DNA of 64,000 nt from Mycoplasma buteonis (GTDB taxonomy: Bacteria > Bacillota_I > Bacilli_A > Mycoplasmatales > Metamycoplasmataceae): assembly GCF_000733865.1 (NCBI RefSeq), contig NZ_JPOK01000004.1:1-64000 (forward strand). Direction: 5' to 3'. The translations under genes and the position numbers were made by a program. Of the stretch, positions 33,147 to 47,800 are shown piece by piece. Below the pieces are notes generated by a model. That model saw nothing but the letters and a program-made list of their open reading frames with translations. It was not told the DNA's origin and made no database searches. Positions within the stretch are counted from its first letter, which is position 1. Each line of letters opens with the position of its first letter.

Positions 33147-36100
33147 ATGAAATCAAAAACAAAACTTAAAACTACTTTATTAACAACTAATGGAATTTTA
33201 GGTGCTTCTGCTATTGGTTTAGGAGCAACTATAATTGCTTCACACAATGATGAAAACTTAAATAAAACATTTTCTGTTTACACACACATGTTAGAAAGTC
33301 AAAAATTTGCTAGTGACAACTCTTCAATTTTAAAATTAGATGAATCATTTAATGATAAATTTGTCCAAGCACAAAAAGCTTGAAATAGTGATAATACACT
33401 AACTGACAAGATGCATCAAATTGAAGAATACGAAAACTCACTTGCAGAGCATGTACTAAACAATTTAAGTGAATTTAGTTTTTCATCAAAAGAAGCAGAA
33501 GAACAATTTTGAACTTCTTACATTCTTAACCAAGTTGCACGTATTAGAGAACAAGACTTGAATAACCAATTTCATCAAATTCCAAATTTAGAACTTAAAA
33601 CATTTGCACAAAAATTATCTAATTTAGATTCTGAATCTAAAAAATCAGAATTAATGAATTTTAATCAAAAATTAAATGAAAAATTAGTTGAACAAAATGA
33701 AATTTTAAAATCTTACTTAGCAGAATATGAAAAATTACATGAATTTGAAAAGAGTATTAATTTAGGTGGTATTAAAAAACCTCTTAAAAATGCGGTAGAT
33801 AGTCTAAAAAACAGCCTTATTAGTCAACCATTTAGATTTAATGATTTAGATATTGCTGCAAAAACAGCAAATCAACTCAAAAATAATTTACTTAGTGAAG
33901 TTAAAAAACTTGTAGCTATTTATCAAGATTTAGAAAAGAATTTAGAAAAAATAAAAGCTTTTGCAAATAGTGAAGTTGCTAACGCTCAAATTAAACAAGC
34001 AGCACAAAGTTTTTTAGATAAAACTAATCAAGATTTAGAATTAATTAATAACGAACAAGAATTACGTAATTTAGTAACTAGTTCTCAAACTTTTTATGAG
34101 CAAATTAACGATGCAAGCAAAAGCAAAAGTGAAATTTTAGCTTCTATTTCTGCATTAAATCCTTATTTAGATAAATTTGAACCAGAACTAGAAAATATTA
34201 AAACTCAATTAGGGCAAGAATTACTTTCAGCAAGCTCAAAAGATACTAAAGATGGATTAATAGTAGCAAAAGGTAACTTATTTAATAATTACTACTTAGC
34301 AGAAAATATTAATACACTTGTTGCTGACTTTAAACGTGAAATTGCAAATGGATTACAAAATAAATATGTAACTGAAGCTGAAAATAAGCAGTTTGTTAAT
34401 AAATTAAATGAAATTTTAAATAGTAGCAAAGCTATTAATAAAAAGCTTAATTTAACTTATGCTTTATATAACAAAATTGTTAGCGAAATTAAAGCTAGAA
34501 AATCTGCTCACGAACAATTAGTAGCTTTAAAAGAAAGAATGATAGTTATAGCAAATGATTCGCTAACTGATGAAGAAATTAAAACTCAACTTAGCGATTT
34601 ACAAAAAAGTATTTCAAATTCTTATTTAGTTAAAAATATTGAAAGCACTTATTTAGAAGGTGTAAAAAATGCCGCTGATGAAAGCTATAGATCAATTTTA
34701 AAAAATGACTTAACTAAATTGATGGAAATTGCTGATAAGTACGGTGCTAAATTAAAACAAAATCCAAAAGATACTCAAATTGTCTTTGCTAAAATTTATG
34801 AATTAAATAAAGCTACTAGCATACTTGTTAAACCTTTTAATCCAGCAACGTCAAGTGAATTAGAAGAGCAAATTAAACTTTATAAAGCTATTTTCACTAA
34901 TGCTAACGATATTTTAGATGTTGTCTTAGCTAAAAATAAAGCTCAAATAACTGATCGCTTTTTAGATTCAGCTTTTGCTCATCCAAATGGTGAAGACTTT
35001 ACTAAAAACGAGCAAGATAGAATTAATAAATACGATGAATTAACTGCAAAATTAAAAGAATTGCAAAACAAAGTTAATGAAGGTGATAGTAATCCTGAAA
35101 TTAATCAACAAATTAATAGTATTAAAAATCAATTACAAAATATGTCTGATACAGCTCCAGCTACGAAAGATCTTAGTGATGCGTCAGTATTAGGGCAAGC
35201 AATTGCTGATGAACTAGCAAATTCAAAAAATGGTCCAGCACTTGCAAGTTATTTAGATGACATCGCAAAAGCACAAGCACAAATTAATGCATTATTTAAC
35301 GATACTAATGCAACACACGAATAAATTGCAGCTGCTCAAAAGAACTTAGAAGATGCTGTTGCAAGAGCTGAAGAAAAAAACAGAGAATTACTTCTTGGTC
35401 AATCTTTAGATAAATTAAAAGCTGAAATTGAAACTCAATTTGGTGTAAGTAACTCACCAGCAGCACAAGCTGCTTGAGCAAATTACAATCAGTTAAAAAA
35501 TAAAGCAGGTGAAACAAAAGGTGTTACAGCAACTAATTTACTAGTTGATCAAATTGATAAGACAACTGTTTTAATTAAACCTTTATATGATGTTGAACTA
35601 GAAAAAAATGAGTTAATTAAAACTAGAGATATGGTTAACTCAGGAGAATATAAAGATGTTAGAGTCGCATCAGAAACTGAAAATGCAAACTTCCAAATTT
35701 CAGATGCTGATAAATTAATTGCAGCTATGAATTCAATTGATACAACACCTAATTTAAATCAATTAGAAACTACTAGAGAGCTTCTAAGAGCAAGAAATCA
35801 AGGTTTAAAAGTTGGATATCAAATTGATAAACTTAATAAATTAAACAGCGAAATTCAAGCAACTAAAGTTCAAGAACCTGGTGATGATAAATTATTCCAA
35901 AACTACAATTTTGCTGCAAGTAAAGTTGATAATTATGTTTCATATAAGCAAGGTGTCAACAATTTAGATGAAATTACTGAAATTGCAACAACGTTTGAAC
36001 ATCAAAGAGACTTAGCGAAAGTTTTAGGTCAGTTATTAGAAGCTTATAAAACTTATAATAACGATACAGATAAAACAGTAGCTCTTTATATCTCAAATGT

Positions 36101-39100
36101 CGTGAATGATAACGAATTATCTACAAGTGATACAATAGAGCAAATTGATCTTAAAATTCAAAACGCTAAAAATGCTTTAATCATCGCTCGTGTTAAAAAA
36201 GAGTTTTCTGATGCATATAACGAACTATACAAAGTTTTAGGTGCAGATAGTAACTGAAAAATTTTCCAAGGATTAAACAAAAAAATTAGTGCATTGCAAG
36301 AAAAGAAAAATAACATTCTTTATGATGACACGTTAACTGTTCCTGCAATTAAATCTGAAGAAGCACTACTTCTTAGTGATGTTCGTGATGCAATTGCTGA
36401 AAAAACTAAGATTTTAAATGATTTCAATAAATTAATTGAAAAAACAGATGCAAGAGTTACTGAAATTGAAAAAGCCATTGAAAATGTAAAGAAAACAAAT
36501 ACAGATCAACAATTTACTACTTTTGAAGATACTAAAACTCATTACCAAACAGATAAAGAAGAAAACCGAAGAGAAGAAGTTGGTTTTGAAGAAGTTGAAA
36601 ATTATTATAATGAGCTTGAAGTTTCATACTATAAAGATTTAGCTAAGTATGATTTAAGTAAATTAAAAACAACAGTTGATGCATCTGATTTTGGTGATGA
36701 TACAGAGCACCAAAATCTAAAAACTTGAACTAAGAATTTTATTAGTAATTTAACAACTGATGTAAATGACGCAAAATCAAGAGGTGAATTAGAAATTCTA
36801 ATTCAAAAAATTAAGGATGAAAAGGAATTACTTTCACTTCAAAAAATAGTTGCTGATTACATTAAGGAATTAAATGCAAATCCAAAACTTAGTGATGAAC
36901 AAAGAACTACTTTAGCTAACTTAAAACAAGCTTTAGATCAAAGCGAACCAAAAGCTGAAAATAATTACTCAGATTTAAAAATATTATTTAAGAGATTAAA
37001 TGATATTTATGTTAAAGAAGTTGATATTCAAAAACTTAGACAATTAATTCTTGATAAAATCGGAGATCCAAAAAAAGGATCAAAAGATGCTACTGGAATT
37101 AGAAAAGCTATTCAAGATGAACTTGACAAACAAGTTGGTGGTTATGATGAACAAGCAGCAACTATTGTTAATGATGTTTTAGATAAATATAAAGAGGCAT
37201 CAATAAGTGAAAATAACAGAGATAATTTAGTTAAAACAAATGATAAATTAAATGAATTAAACTCTACAGTTACTAAAATTGCTGCTTTAGCAAATCAAGT
37301 AGCTAAAGCAAATAAAATTGCTGCTGATAACAACGATTCACAAGCATTTATAATTCGTGAAACTATTAAGAAATTAAATAGCTCTGTCAAAATAGCTAGA
37401 AGTAAATATGCTAAAGCTACAGAAGCTGAATATACTCGTTTAATTGATGATTTAAGTAAAGAAGTTGAAAAAGCACAAAACATCATTTTATTATCATCAG
37501 TTTTAGAAAGCATTAAAACCGAGCTAGAAAAAGTAAATTACTTTAGTTTAAATGGTGTTGATGGTAGCTCTCAAAAAGATAAACAATTTGATTATATTGG
37601 AAGTTTTGAAAGAGAAGCTTTAAAAGTTGAAAGTACAGCTGAAGTTGTCAATCGTTTAAAAGAGCGTGCTGAACATTTAATGAAACTCGTTGAGCTTCAA
37701 AAACAATTTAGTGATAAAACAGAAGAATGAGTGCAGTTATCAGTTAACTGAAACTACTTAGATCAAAAGAACTTGATTAATTTAATATGAGAAGCAACAA
37801 TTTCTCAAACTCAAAATAGTTCATTACAAGATTTATTATCAGATACATGAATTAGTGATTTAGATAATTTAATAACTGTTTTAAAAAATAAATATAAAGA
37901 CGCCTTAACAATCAATGAAGCTCGTAGTAATAACCAACAAAAATTGCAAGAAATCAAGGATAATGATTACAACCAAGATCAGAATCAACTTAAAATTCGC
38001 TTAAATAAATTACTAGCAGCTTTAACCCAAGAAAATACAGATTTAAATACGATTGCTTTAGCTCAAGAACTTGAAGCTAAGTTAAATAAACTTGCAAATC
38101 AAATTGATAAGTTAAAAGAGTTAGCAGAAAGCACAAACAAACTTTCTACATTAACTGAACAAGTTTATAACAATGATAGCCAATCTGAAATTTATCAAGC
38201 TAAAGAGCTTTCTCAAGCACTTGTTGATGAATCATTAGCAATGTTTAGTAAAGTAAATGAAACAAGTGATATTGAAGCACAAATCGCTAAAGTTAATCAT
38301 CAATTTGTACGTCTAGATATCTTGTTTGCTTTTGAAAAATTTATTACTAAATTTACAAATGACAAGACATTACTTACAGAAGATAAAACACAAATTAATC
38401 GTTTAATTCAGAATTTTAAAAACGATTATAAAGCTGGTGAACTTTCAGTTGACCAATTATATAGAAAATATTTTGGTGATATTGCAGAACAAAATCAAAA
38501 TCGTTCACGTAGAAGTGCTAATCCAAAAGATAATTACATTGAAACAGTCTTTTTAAACTCACAAAAACTAAGAAACAGAATTGATAGTGCTAAAACTTAC
38601 GTAGCAATTCAAAATTCTTATTTAGATGATAATGTAGTTACTACAACATTTACTGAACTAAAAGAACTAATTAACCAAGCAGTAAGCGTTTTACAAGCAC
38701 CAGTTAATGATGAAGATGCTAAGACACAAATGATTAGCTCATTAGAATCTAAAATTGATACATTATTAACACAAAAAAGAAATCAATTAGCTAATCAAAA
38801 AGCTTTTGCCGAAAACCTTAAAACTTATATTCAAAATATTACAAGTGATTTAAAACAACAAAATGCAAATGATTTATATCTAGAAAACTTCCAAAAAGTT
38901 GCAATTGATGACTTACAAGAAGCTGACAGCAAAAAAGATGAACTTAGCTATAGTCAAGTTAATAATTATTTAAATGAAGCTAAAAATGTAGTTAAAATTC
39001 AAATTTTTAAAATTTATAATTTATCACTTTCTCAAATTAGAGAAATTGAGATGATAGTGCAAGATTTTGTCTTAGACTTTACACCAAATGCTACTTCAGC

Positions 39101-41489
39101 GCGTAGCGGAGCAAATATTGATGATAATTTATATACAAAATTAACTGATTTTAAAAACACAATCGATCAAGTTAAAACAGTAAATTACACAAATATTGAT
39201 GACTATCAAAATAAAATTAATAATATTATTCATATTTTAAATTCAAATAGTAACGGTATTTTAAATCAATTTATTACACAAATTAAAACCGAATTTGCTA
39301 ATAAAATGGATGATGCAAGTGCAACTCCTGGTTTTTATAAGCACTTAACTGATTTATTAGAACCTCTCAAAAATAATTTAGATGATAAGAATGTTAACTT
39401 ATATCAATTTATTTCTGAGGAACAACTTTTAGATCAAGCTAATGCAATTAAAAATGAATATGAAAACTTATTAAGCAGATATAATAGCGAAGTTAAAGAT
39501 GCTACCACATCATCAGCTTTAGCTTCATTTGCTATCTCATTAAATGATTTAAATAATAAGTTTTTTGATTTTCAATCTACTGTTAGAAGCAAATTATTAG
39601 CAATTACTAGCGAAAATCCATTAGTTCAAATTTTTGCTGATTTATATAAATCAATTCGTTATAACATAAATTCAGAATACACTAACGAAATCAAAACTCA
39701 GTATGAAACTTTTGCAAATGCATATATTGCAGAAATTCAAGAGTTAATTGAAAGCATGACACCTGAATTTAAATTTAGTATTTTTAACAAGGAAAGTCAA
39801 TTACCACAAAAAATTACTGATGTGCTTAAAAAAGCTGTTGATTTTAAAAACTGAATTCATCAACAAGAAAAAATTAACATGTTATTTAAGCAAATTGATG
39901 AAACTACAAATATTAGTAATCCATTACCAGCAAATCCAGGAGCTCCAGCAAGTAGCTTTAGCAAAAAATACGAAGTAATTATTGCTAAAGATGAAGTTAC
40001 AAGAAAGAAATTCGTTGATGTCTTTAATCAATTAAATGCTCAAAATCAATCTGATACATTTGATATTACAAATGCTGATGCACTTCTTGATAACTTTAAA
40101 CAATTTGCCTTCACTAAAAAAGATGTTGCTAATTCATCACAAAAAGAATCAATTTTTTCAAGTGGAACATTTAAAGTTAAAATTAAAAAATACAGTGTAT
40201 CAGACTGATTTGATTTAACCGCTCAACAACAAGATGACGTTGACCGTAAAAGTTTAAAAATGAAACTAGTTTATAGTTATGAATCTCAAAACTCAATTTT
40301 AGGAAAAGTGGAATTCGAAAGAGAAGTAACTGTTGCTTTTAAAACTTTAGATACTATTAGAATTCAAAGTGGAAATAGTAGTATTTTCTATGGTGGAATG
40401 AATCCTAGTTCAACTTCAGAAGCTGATAAATACAACGTAGGTCTTAGATCTAAAGTATTGTTATTTAACGTTGAAGAAGCCGGATGAAACACTACAAATG
40501 TTGCGGACATTAAAAACGCTATGATTCAAAAAGCTTATGATAAATTTAAAGATGCAGTCTTTAACGGAAATAATGATGTTGATACTGATGGAAACAGAAA
40601 AACATTATTAATTAATAAAGATACTAATTCAAATTACTTTAAATTCTTATTTAATACACAAGAATCGCTAGCTTTAACATATAACATTTCGTTATATACA
40701 CCATTAGATAAGCAATTAAATAGAATTTTTGTTGATGATAGCAAAAAAGAAATTGCTTTTGTTCAATATTTAAGTGGTAAACCGATTGGATTACCAACAT
40801 ATGGTGATGACCATGGAACTGAATTTGGACCTGAAACATATGATTCAAGATGAAGAGTTACATTTAACGCTATTCCGCTTACTAACTGATGAAATTCAAC
40901 ACTAGATGATATTAAACCTGCTTTATCAGTTAACCTTTACAAATTTGCTTTCGATTATGATGTAGCAACAAAAAATCTTTATATTTACAATACTTGAGTA
41001 GAAAATGTTATCTATCTTCATAGTGCACCAGAAAAAATGAAAGTTGCATTTACAGATTTTAACAATGACCAAAAAATTCCTGCTAAATACAAAGAGTTTT
41101 CAAAAGAAGTTGTTGCAAAAATTAATAAGAATCCAAATTATGTTGCTTCAATTGATGAATTACAAAAACTTTTTGCTTATTATTCAATGAAAGATGATAA
41201 CTCAAAAGTATTTAAAGCTGATGGAAGCGACTGAGGTGGTAGATTAGCTCTAGCACTAGGTAGTTCAGGTACATATGGAAACGCATTTCCTATTTGACCA
41301 CTTAATGGTGGACAAGCTACAGTTAACTATCCAAGTAATGATCCAACTCAAACTAGATTAGTACCTATGGCTACTGCTACTGATTTTGCAGATACAACAA
41401 AATGAAAAGATGGTATTATTAAAAACTCAGCAAGACAAGCTTTATATAGTACTTCTATTGGTGAATTTTGATTTAAAATTAGAAAATAG
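33147..41489 (+). pseudogene. Giant membrane-anchored coiled-coil protein B1, interrupted by one in-frame TAA
   Basis: The frame from ATG 33147 (AAAAGGAG upstream, 11 bases after A1) to TAG 41487 spans 2,781 codons with TGA as Trp. It is interrupted once, by TAA at 35322-35324 (codon 726), where B2 has CAA in the same context (THE-stop-I against KEQIN). Otherwise it is intact: hydrophobic segment near residues 9-30, more than 2,000 residues of predicted helix, a dibasic RSRRSAN site at 1786-1792, and an aromatic C-terminal domain ending SIGEFWFKIRK. As it stands it would give a 725-residue secreted N-terminal fragment. No ATG lies close after the stop; the next in frame is 35631. It may be a recent nonsense mutation, an alternative allele, or a sequence error. 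Confidence 0.85.
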
Positions 41490-41496
41490 TCAATTT

Positions 41497-41522
41497 AAAA
41501 AGTCGCAGAAGCGGCTTTTTTT
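41497..41522 (+). terminator. Terminator after giant gene B1
   Basis: AAAAAGTCGC, loop AGAA, GCGGCTTTTT with seven T, eight bases past the stop. The same AAAAAGTCGC arm occurs after B2. Confidence 0.88.
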
Positions 41523-41662
41523 AGTTTCTAAAAATGAAAATGAGTAAATTTATCAAGTGCAAAAATTAAAAATAACTATAGAGCTCTAATTTATAGTGCT
41601 TAAAAAAGAATCTAATAATAAAAAGAAAAATATTAAAATACTGAAAAAATGTGTTAATAAGT

Positions 41663-41706
41663 TTTTGAAAAGTGCATTTCTTCTTTATAATTAATTTATA
41701 AATTAA
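41663..41706 (+). promoter_or_regulatory. Putative promoter of the A2-B2 unit
   Basis: TATAAT at 41686-41691 with a weak -35 (TTTTGA at 41663-41668, spacer 17, or TTGAAA at 41665-41670, spacer 15). It runs into a perfect 16-base palindrome TTAATTTATAAATTAA at 41691-41706. The implied leader is about 140 bases of very AT-rich sequence. Between the terminator and this point (41523-41662) I see nothing else. Confidence 0.45.
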
Positions 41707-41836
41707 TTAAAGAATATCTTTTAAGAAATTTAAAAAAATATTTTTTTAAACATTTAAATAATTAAAAATAAAGTTTTTTACTTTAAATATCACTTCATAA
41801 TCAATTAATTAAATGTTCTTAAAAACAAGGAGTTTT

Positions 41837-44800
41837 ATGAAACAAAAAACCAAAAAAGCTTTAAGTACTAGCGTTGCTGTTGCTAATATTGCTGCTTTTG
41901 GGTTATTTGGTTATGGTGTAACTTTGCACGAAGGCATTAAAGCACCAGCTACAAATAACTATTTATTCAGTCAATTAAATGAGCAATACGAAAGAGCCAT
42001 GAGTTTTGAAATAGGAAATGAAGAGCAAAAAGCAAAAATTAAACAACTTACAGAGCATGCTAAACAATTGCTTGATAATCCGAACTCAGATATTAGAGAA
42101 ATGTTAATTCAAAGAAATAAAATTAAAAATGAATTAGCAAAAACTCAGTTATTAAATTCAACAAATGATAACTTTAACTCAAATTTAGATGAATATTTAA
42201 GTTTAATTAAAGATCCAGATTTAAAAGCTCAAGCTAAATTAATTCAACAAGATTCAAATTTAAGTGCTAATTCAAATGGATTAGTAGATTTTACTGCAAA
42301 AATTGATGATTTAATCGCAAAACAAGAAGCAATTACACTGGATTTAGAAACACAAACATGACAATTACATGAAGGTATGGTTAAAAATAATTCTATTTTT
42401 ACCAATGTTAGTCAAAAAGCTCAAGTATCAAAAGCAATTGATAATATCTTAGCAGTTTTAAATCAAGACAGCTACTCACATGACACAATTGCTGTTTTAA
42501 GTGCAAATTTAGATGAGCAGGTAAACAATGTTAGTCAAGAGCAAATGGATTTAAATACTAAAAAAATTGAATTTAATAATTTTGCAAGTCAGTTAGCTTC
42601 AGAAATTAAAGCTAGTGATTTATCAGACGATAAAAAAGCTTACTTTGAAAAACAATTAACAGAGTATCAAGCTCAAATCGAAAATAGTTCCTTAAAATAT
42701 TCATATAGTAAAAGCACCGAAATTGATGCACTAAAATCTTTAGCCCAGAATCTTTTTGATAACATTAACGATTATCAAAATGAAAACGATAACCATAAAA
42801 CTATTGAAGATAAAATCGCAAACCTTAGAACATTAAATGTTCCTGCTGAATATCAAACTAAATTTAATGAATTTTTAGACAATAGCGTAAATAATATTTC
42901 AAATCTAAACAAAGAAGAAACTAATAATTTACTCCTTGAATTAAATAATTTACCAAGCATAATTGAAACACTAACACTAACTAAAACAAAAGTAAATGCA
43001 GAAACACAAGAGTTATTAAAACAAAATTTAATTACTGAAGAATTCGCTTCACAAATTACACAAAATTTAACAGAGAATCTTGAACAAAGCACTTCATTTA
43101 GTCAATTAATTATTAAAGATATTAACACTTTAAATAAACTACAAAACGAAGCAAATTTAACACAACTGTATAAAGATTCTATGTCTAAATTACTTCCAGA
43201 ACTGCAAGATACTATTAATGATGGTTATGGTGTAAATAAAGTTGCTCTTAGTGATATTATGGTTAAAATTGAAAAACAAGTTAGTTCAAAAGTAGACTTA
43301 AAAACTTTGATTGATAATTTTCAAGAATACGCAAATACACTCAGAGATGCAAATAAATTAGAACTTGCAAATTACATTAAATTTGCTGAAGAACAAATTC
43401 AAAATAATAATGAAATTAGTCAAAAAACTAAAGATTTTTTAGCTGATTTAAATACCAAAGCAGAACCACTTGTAGCTTATAACTCAACAGCAATTAGACC
43501 TGAATTACAATTTTTAATTAAACAATATCGTATTGGTGTAAATAAAGTTAAAGACGACCAAAACTTAAATTCAACTTCAGGTGTACATAAAAATAATTTA
43601 TATAAATTAAATAATGCATTTGACTATTCACCAACTGAAAAAGGTAGTTTTGCAAATCAATTACAAAATCAATTTAACGATTTAAAAACAAAGGCAGAGT
43701 TAATTAGTTTAGATGAAAACTTGACACCAGAAGAAAAAGAACGTCAATTAAGAGAAATTGATGAAAAAATGAATGCAATTGGTGCTAAGGCTGGTGATTT
43801 TGCAAACGCTGAAAAAACTTCAAAACAAGCAAACGACTTACTTAGTGATGTCTTACAAAGTAAAGAAGAAAGTGCAGCTTTAGCAAATGAAGTAGAAGAA
43901 ATCAAAAAACTCCAAAATGCAATTAAAGATGCAATTAATCATCCGTTAAATGGAAATCCTGCAGAATTAGAAGAAAAATTAGCAAAAGCAATTCAAGACT
44001 TAAAAGATAAACGTGCTAACTTCCAAGCTAACTTTGATTATGATAAGACTTTAGCTAAAATTAATTCAACTTACGCTCCTGATATGGTTAACGGCGAACA
44101 AACGGCAACACAGAAAAAATTAATTGATAAATTGAATGATTTAAAAGCCAAAGTAGCTAATAGTAGCTTATCAGATAGTGAGAGAGCTGAAGCTAGAAAA
44201 CAAATGCAAGAAATTGATGACATTGTATTAATTTCTCGTGAGTTAGAACTTGCTAATAAAAACTTAAAAGCAAATATTCAAGCTGCTAATTCACAAGATT
44301 TAGGTGACTTTAAACCAAATGATGAAATTGACGCTTCACAAACATTAACAAATAATGTGGATCAATTTTTAAGCACTTTAAACGAAAATTACATTAATAA
44401 GCAAGATGAATATCAAGCTAACTTAACAAAAGTTAATAACCAAATTAATGATTTAAGATATGCTTTAGCAATTGCTTCTCTTAAAAAAGCTAACGCACAG
44501 TTAGAACTTGAAAAATATGACGGACCAAATACTGCTAATGAGCCATATCAAGCATCAAATAATAAAATTGATGATTTACTTCAAAAATCAAGAGATGCAA
44601 TTAATAGCTATGATAAAAATTCAACTAAAAATTTAACAATTGAAAAATTTGGTGAATGAGAAAATGAAATTAAAAAACAAACAAACTTAGCACACCAATT
44701 AAAATTAGGATTAAATCAATTAGATACACTTAATGCTCAGGATAATCCTGAAGCATTTAAAAACTTAAAAGAAATTTTAAGTGAAAGTTTATTACTTCAA

Positions 44801-47800
44801 GGTGAAGACCGTAATAAGATTGATTTAAAAATTAAAGATATTCGTGGCGAAATGTCAAAAACAAATGCACGTAATAATGCTCACCAAAAATTACTTAAAC
44901 TAAAAGAAATTTATAGTGAAAAAGATTACAAACGTTTAATTTTAGATGATGAAACTAGTCAATTTAAAGTTAAAGTTGCTGAATTTGAAAGAGAAATTGA
45001 TGAGCGTTATTCATCATTTTCACAGTTAAATGCTTTAGCAAGACAAATTGAAACATACATGAACTTAAAAGTTCAAAAACGTAACGAAATTGTTACAGCA
45101 TACGAAAATGCAGTAGATTCAATTGAAAGACTAAAAGATAATTTCAAACAAAGAAAAGAAGCTCAAAATGTTACAGTTACAACTTTCAGTGATAAAGTTT
45201 TTGCTGATTTTGATAGCGTAAAAGATAAATTTGATGCTAAGATGGATAAATATCCAACAACAACTAGTCAAATTTTAGATTTTAAACCTTTAATTACATT
45301 AGCTTGATATAAAGATTTATACTTCAAAAAATCAAAAGAAACAGAAGACTTACTTAAAGCTCAACCAGAAGTTAGTGCAAAAAGTATTGAAGTTTTTGAT
45401 GCAAAATCTAAAAAAATCAATTCTGAATTAAAATCTAAAGGACAAAGTTTAATTGATGCGTACAACGAAGTAATTACTGATATTGTTGACCCATCTGCTA
45501 TTCCTCAAATTGTTAATTACATGAATCGTTTAGGAACTTTCGATACATTAATTGAGCAACAAAATCAAGTTATTAAGTACCTTAATAAAAAAGAATATAC
45601 AGATCAAAATGCGATCGAAATGAACAACTTAGCCGATGGTCTAATTAATTCACCAATTAATAAGGATGATGCAGAATTACAACAAGTTGATATTGTTGAA
45701 ATTAAAGATCAAAAACAAAAATTATTTGAAGTTTATATTGAAAACATCTCTCTTCAAGAAGCAAAAGATAGTGAAATTGAAAAAATTAATGATTTTAAAA
45801 CTAAAATAGATGCTGAACTTGACGAGTTACAAAATGATGATCCAGAGCTTAAAAACAAATTAGACGAAGCTCTTACAAACCTAATTAACCAAACTAAAGA
45901 TGTAACACAAAGAAGTCAACTTTTAACTATTGATCAAAAGTTTAATGATATTGCTGATACAAAATTAAGTTTAATTAGCTTAGCACAAACAGTATTTTCA
46001 GCTAATGAAATTGTTGGAAGAGAAAACGGACTATCTGCTGAAGAGCAAAAGAGAAATAAAATTGTAACTTACGCTCAAGAAAAAATTAAACATGCTCAAA
46101 GTTTATATGCAGTAGGTAACGAAAACCAATTACAACAAACAGAAACTGAATTAAAAGAATTTATGGAACAATATGAGCTTTTAGTTAAAGTTCAAAATAA
46201 ATCAGATCAAACAAAAACTATTTTAGAAGCAATTAATTATCCTGAAGGTAATGTTCAAAATAAAAATGTTGAAGCTAAAACACAATTTAATGCCTTCTTA
46301 GATAATCTAGATAGTCAAATTATCGAACATATGCTTGATCGAAATAAAATTATGTCTATTGATGTAATTTTAGATAAAGCACAGTTATTACTTAATGTGC
46401 AAAAAGAAAAAATTACTTCACAAGATGTTGTATTAAAAGATAATAGTTTTAAAAATGTTGAATATAAACCAAACAATACTGAAACATATGGATTTGAAAA
46501 AGATGCTAAAAAATTAGCAGATATTATTATTGCTTCCGTAACACAAAATACTGATAACTCTGAAACTATTCAAAACAACTTGATGAAAAACTTAAATGTT
46601 AACTTTGAAAAAGCTTATGACTTTTATGAAGCTAGAAAACAAATGCTTAACTATTTAAATAATAGTGATGAATTAAATGGTGATTTAGGAATTAAATTCA
46701 CTCAAAAAGCTCAGCTATTAGATGAAAATAATCAAATTAAAACTGCGTATGAAAAATTATGAGCTGATAATAATGATTACTTTAATGCTGTTTCCTTGAT
46801 TATTAAAGATGTTGAAAACGAAGATGCAATTCGTGAGCAACAAAAAGAAGTCGCACTTTTTGATCGTTTATTTAATAAATACAAACAAGTTGCTGATTTA
46901 ATCCAAAAAGGAAAAGAGAAAATTCAAAGTGTATCAAGTGAAGATCAAAAAGTTCAAAATAATGAATATGTTGTTCAATCAATTAATCAATTAAACACAG
47001 AAATTGATAAAGATAACACTACTCTTTACTATAAAGAAAAAAATATTATTGTACTAGATAAAGTAATGGAAGATTTAATTGCTTTTACAAGTAGATTAGA
47101 CTTAGCAATTAAGTTCGCTAAAGCTGCAATTGAATTAGAAGAGTTTAATACTAGCGAGGGAACTGTTGCATTTTTAACAGCAGAAGATAAAAAACCATTA
47201 AAAGCTATTTTAGATTTTCCATTTAATGATTTAAAAGAATTCCCTAATAAAGAAACAGAATTACAATATAAACATTATTTAGAAACATATCTTGAAGGTG
47301 GTTCAGCACAGTCATTTAAAGTTTCTCTTGAAAATTCAGTTACCTTAAGACAAAAAATCTATTTAGCAGATCAATTCCTGAACAAATACGATGAATTAAG
47401 TACTAATAACCAGGAATATGAAACAGCTGCTATGAAAAACTTCTATACACAGCTAAGAGAAAAAACAAATGCTGCTAAAGAAGCTATCAAACTTATTCCG
47501 CATGATGAAAGCACAAAAGTTAAACTTGCTAACCAAATTCAAAATGGAACAGACGGTATAATTGACTTATTATTAAAAGAAAAAAATAATGAGCTTGCAG
47601 AAGTATATGTTCGTGATGTGCTATTAAATAAATTTATGCAATCAACTTATCCTGATGATTCAGTATCTCCAAGATTAAGTGATTATTCTAAAGTTGCAGT
47701 TACTGATTTACAATTGCAAGCACAAACACCTAATAGTATTGCAGATATCAATAATAAAATCAAATTGGCTAACCAAAAATATCATGAACAATACGACAAA

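Noticed and set aside
41813-41836. Upstream ATG as the start of giant gene A2
   Set aside because: It would place the AAGGAG site inside the coding sequence, while ATG 41837 is correctly spaced from it and gives the same basic N-terminus as the paralogues.
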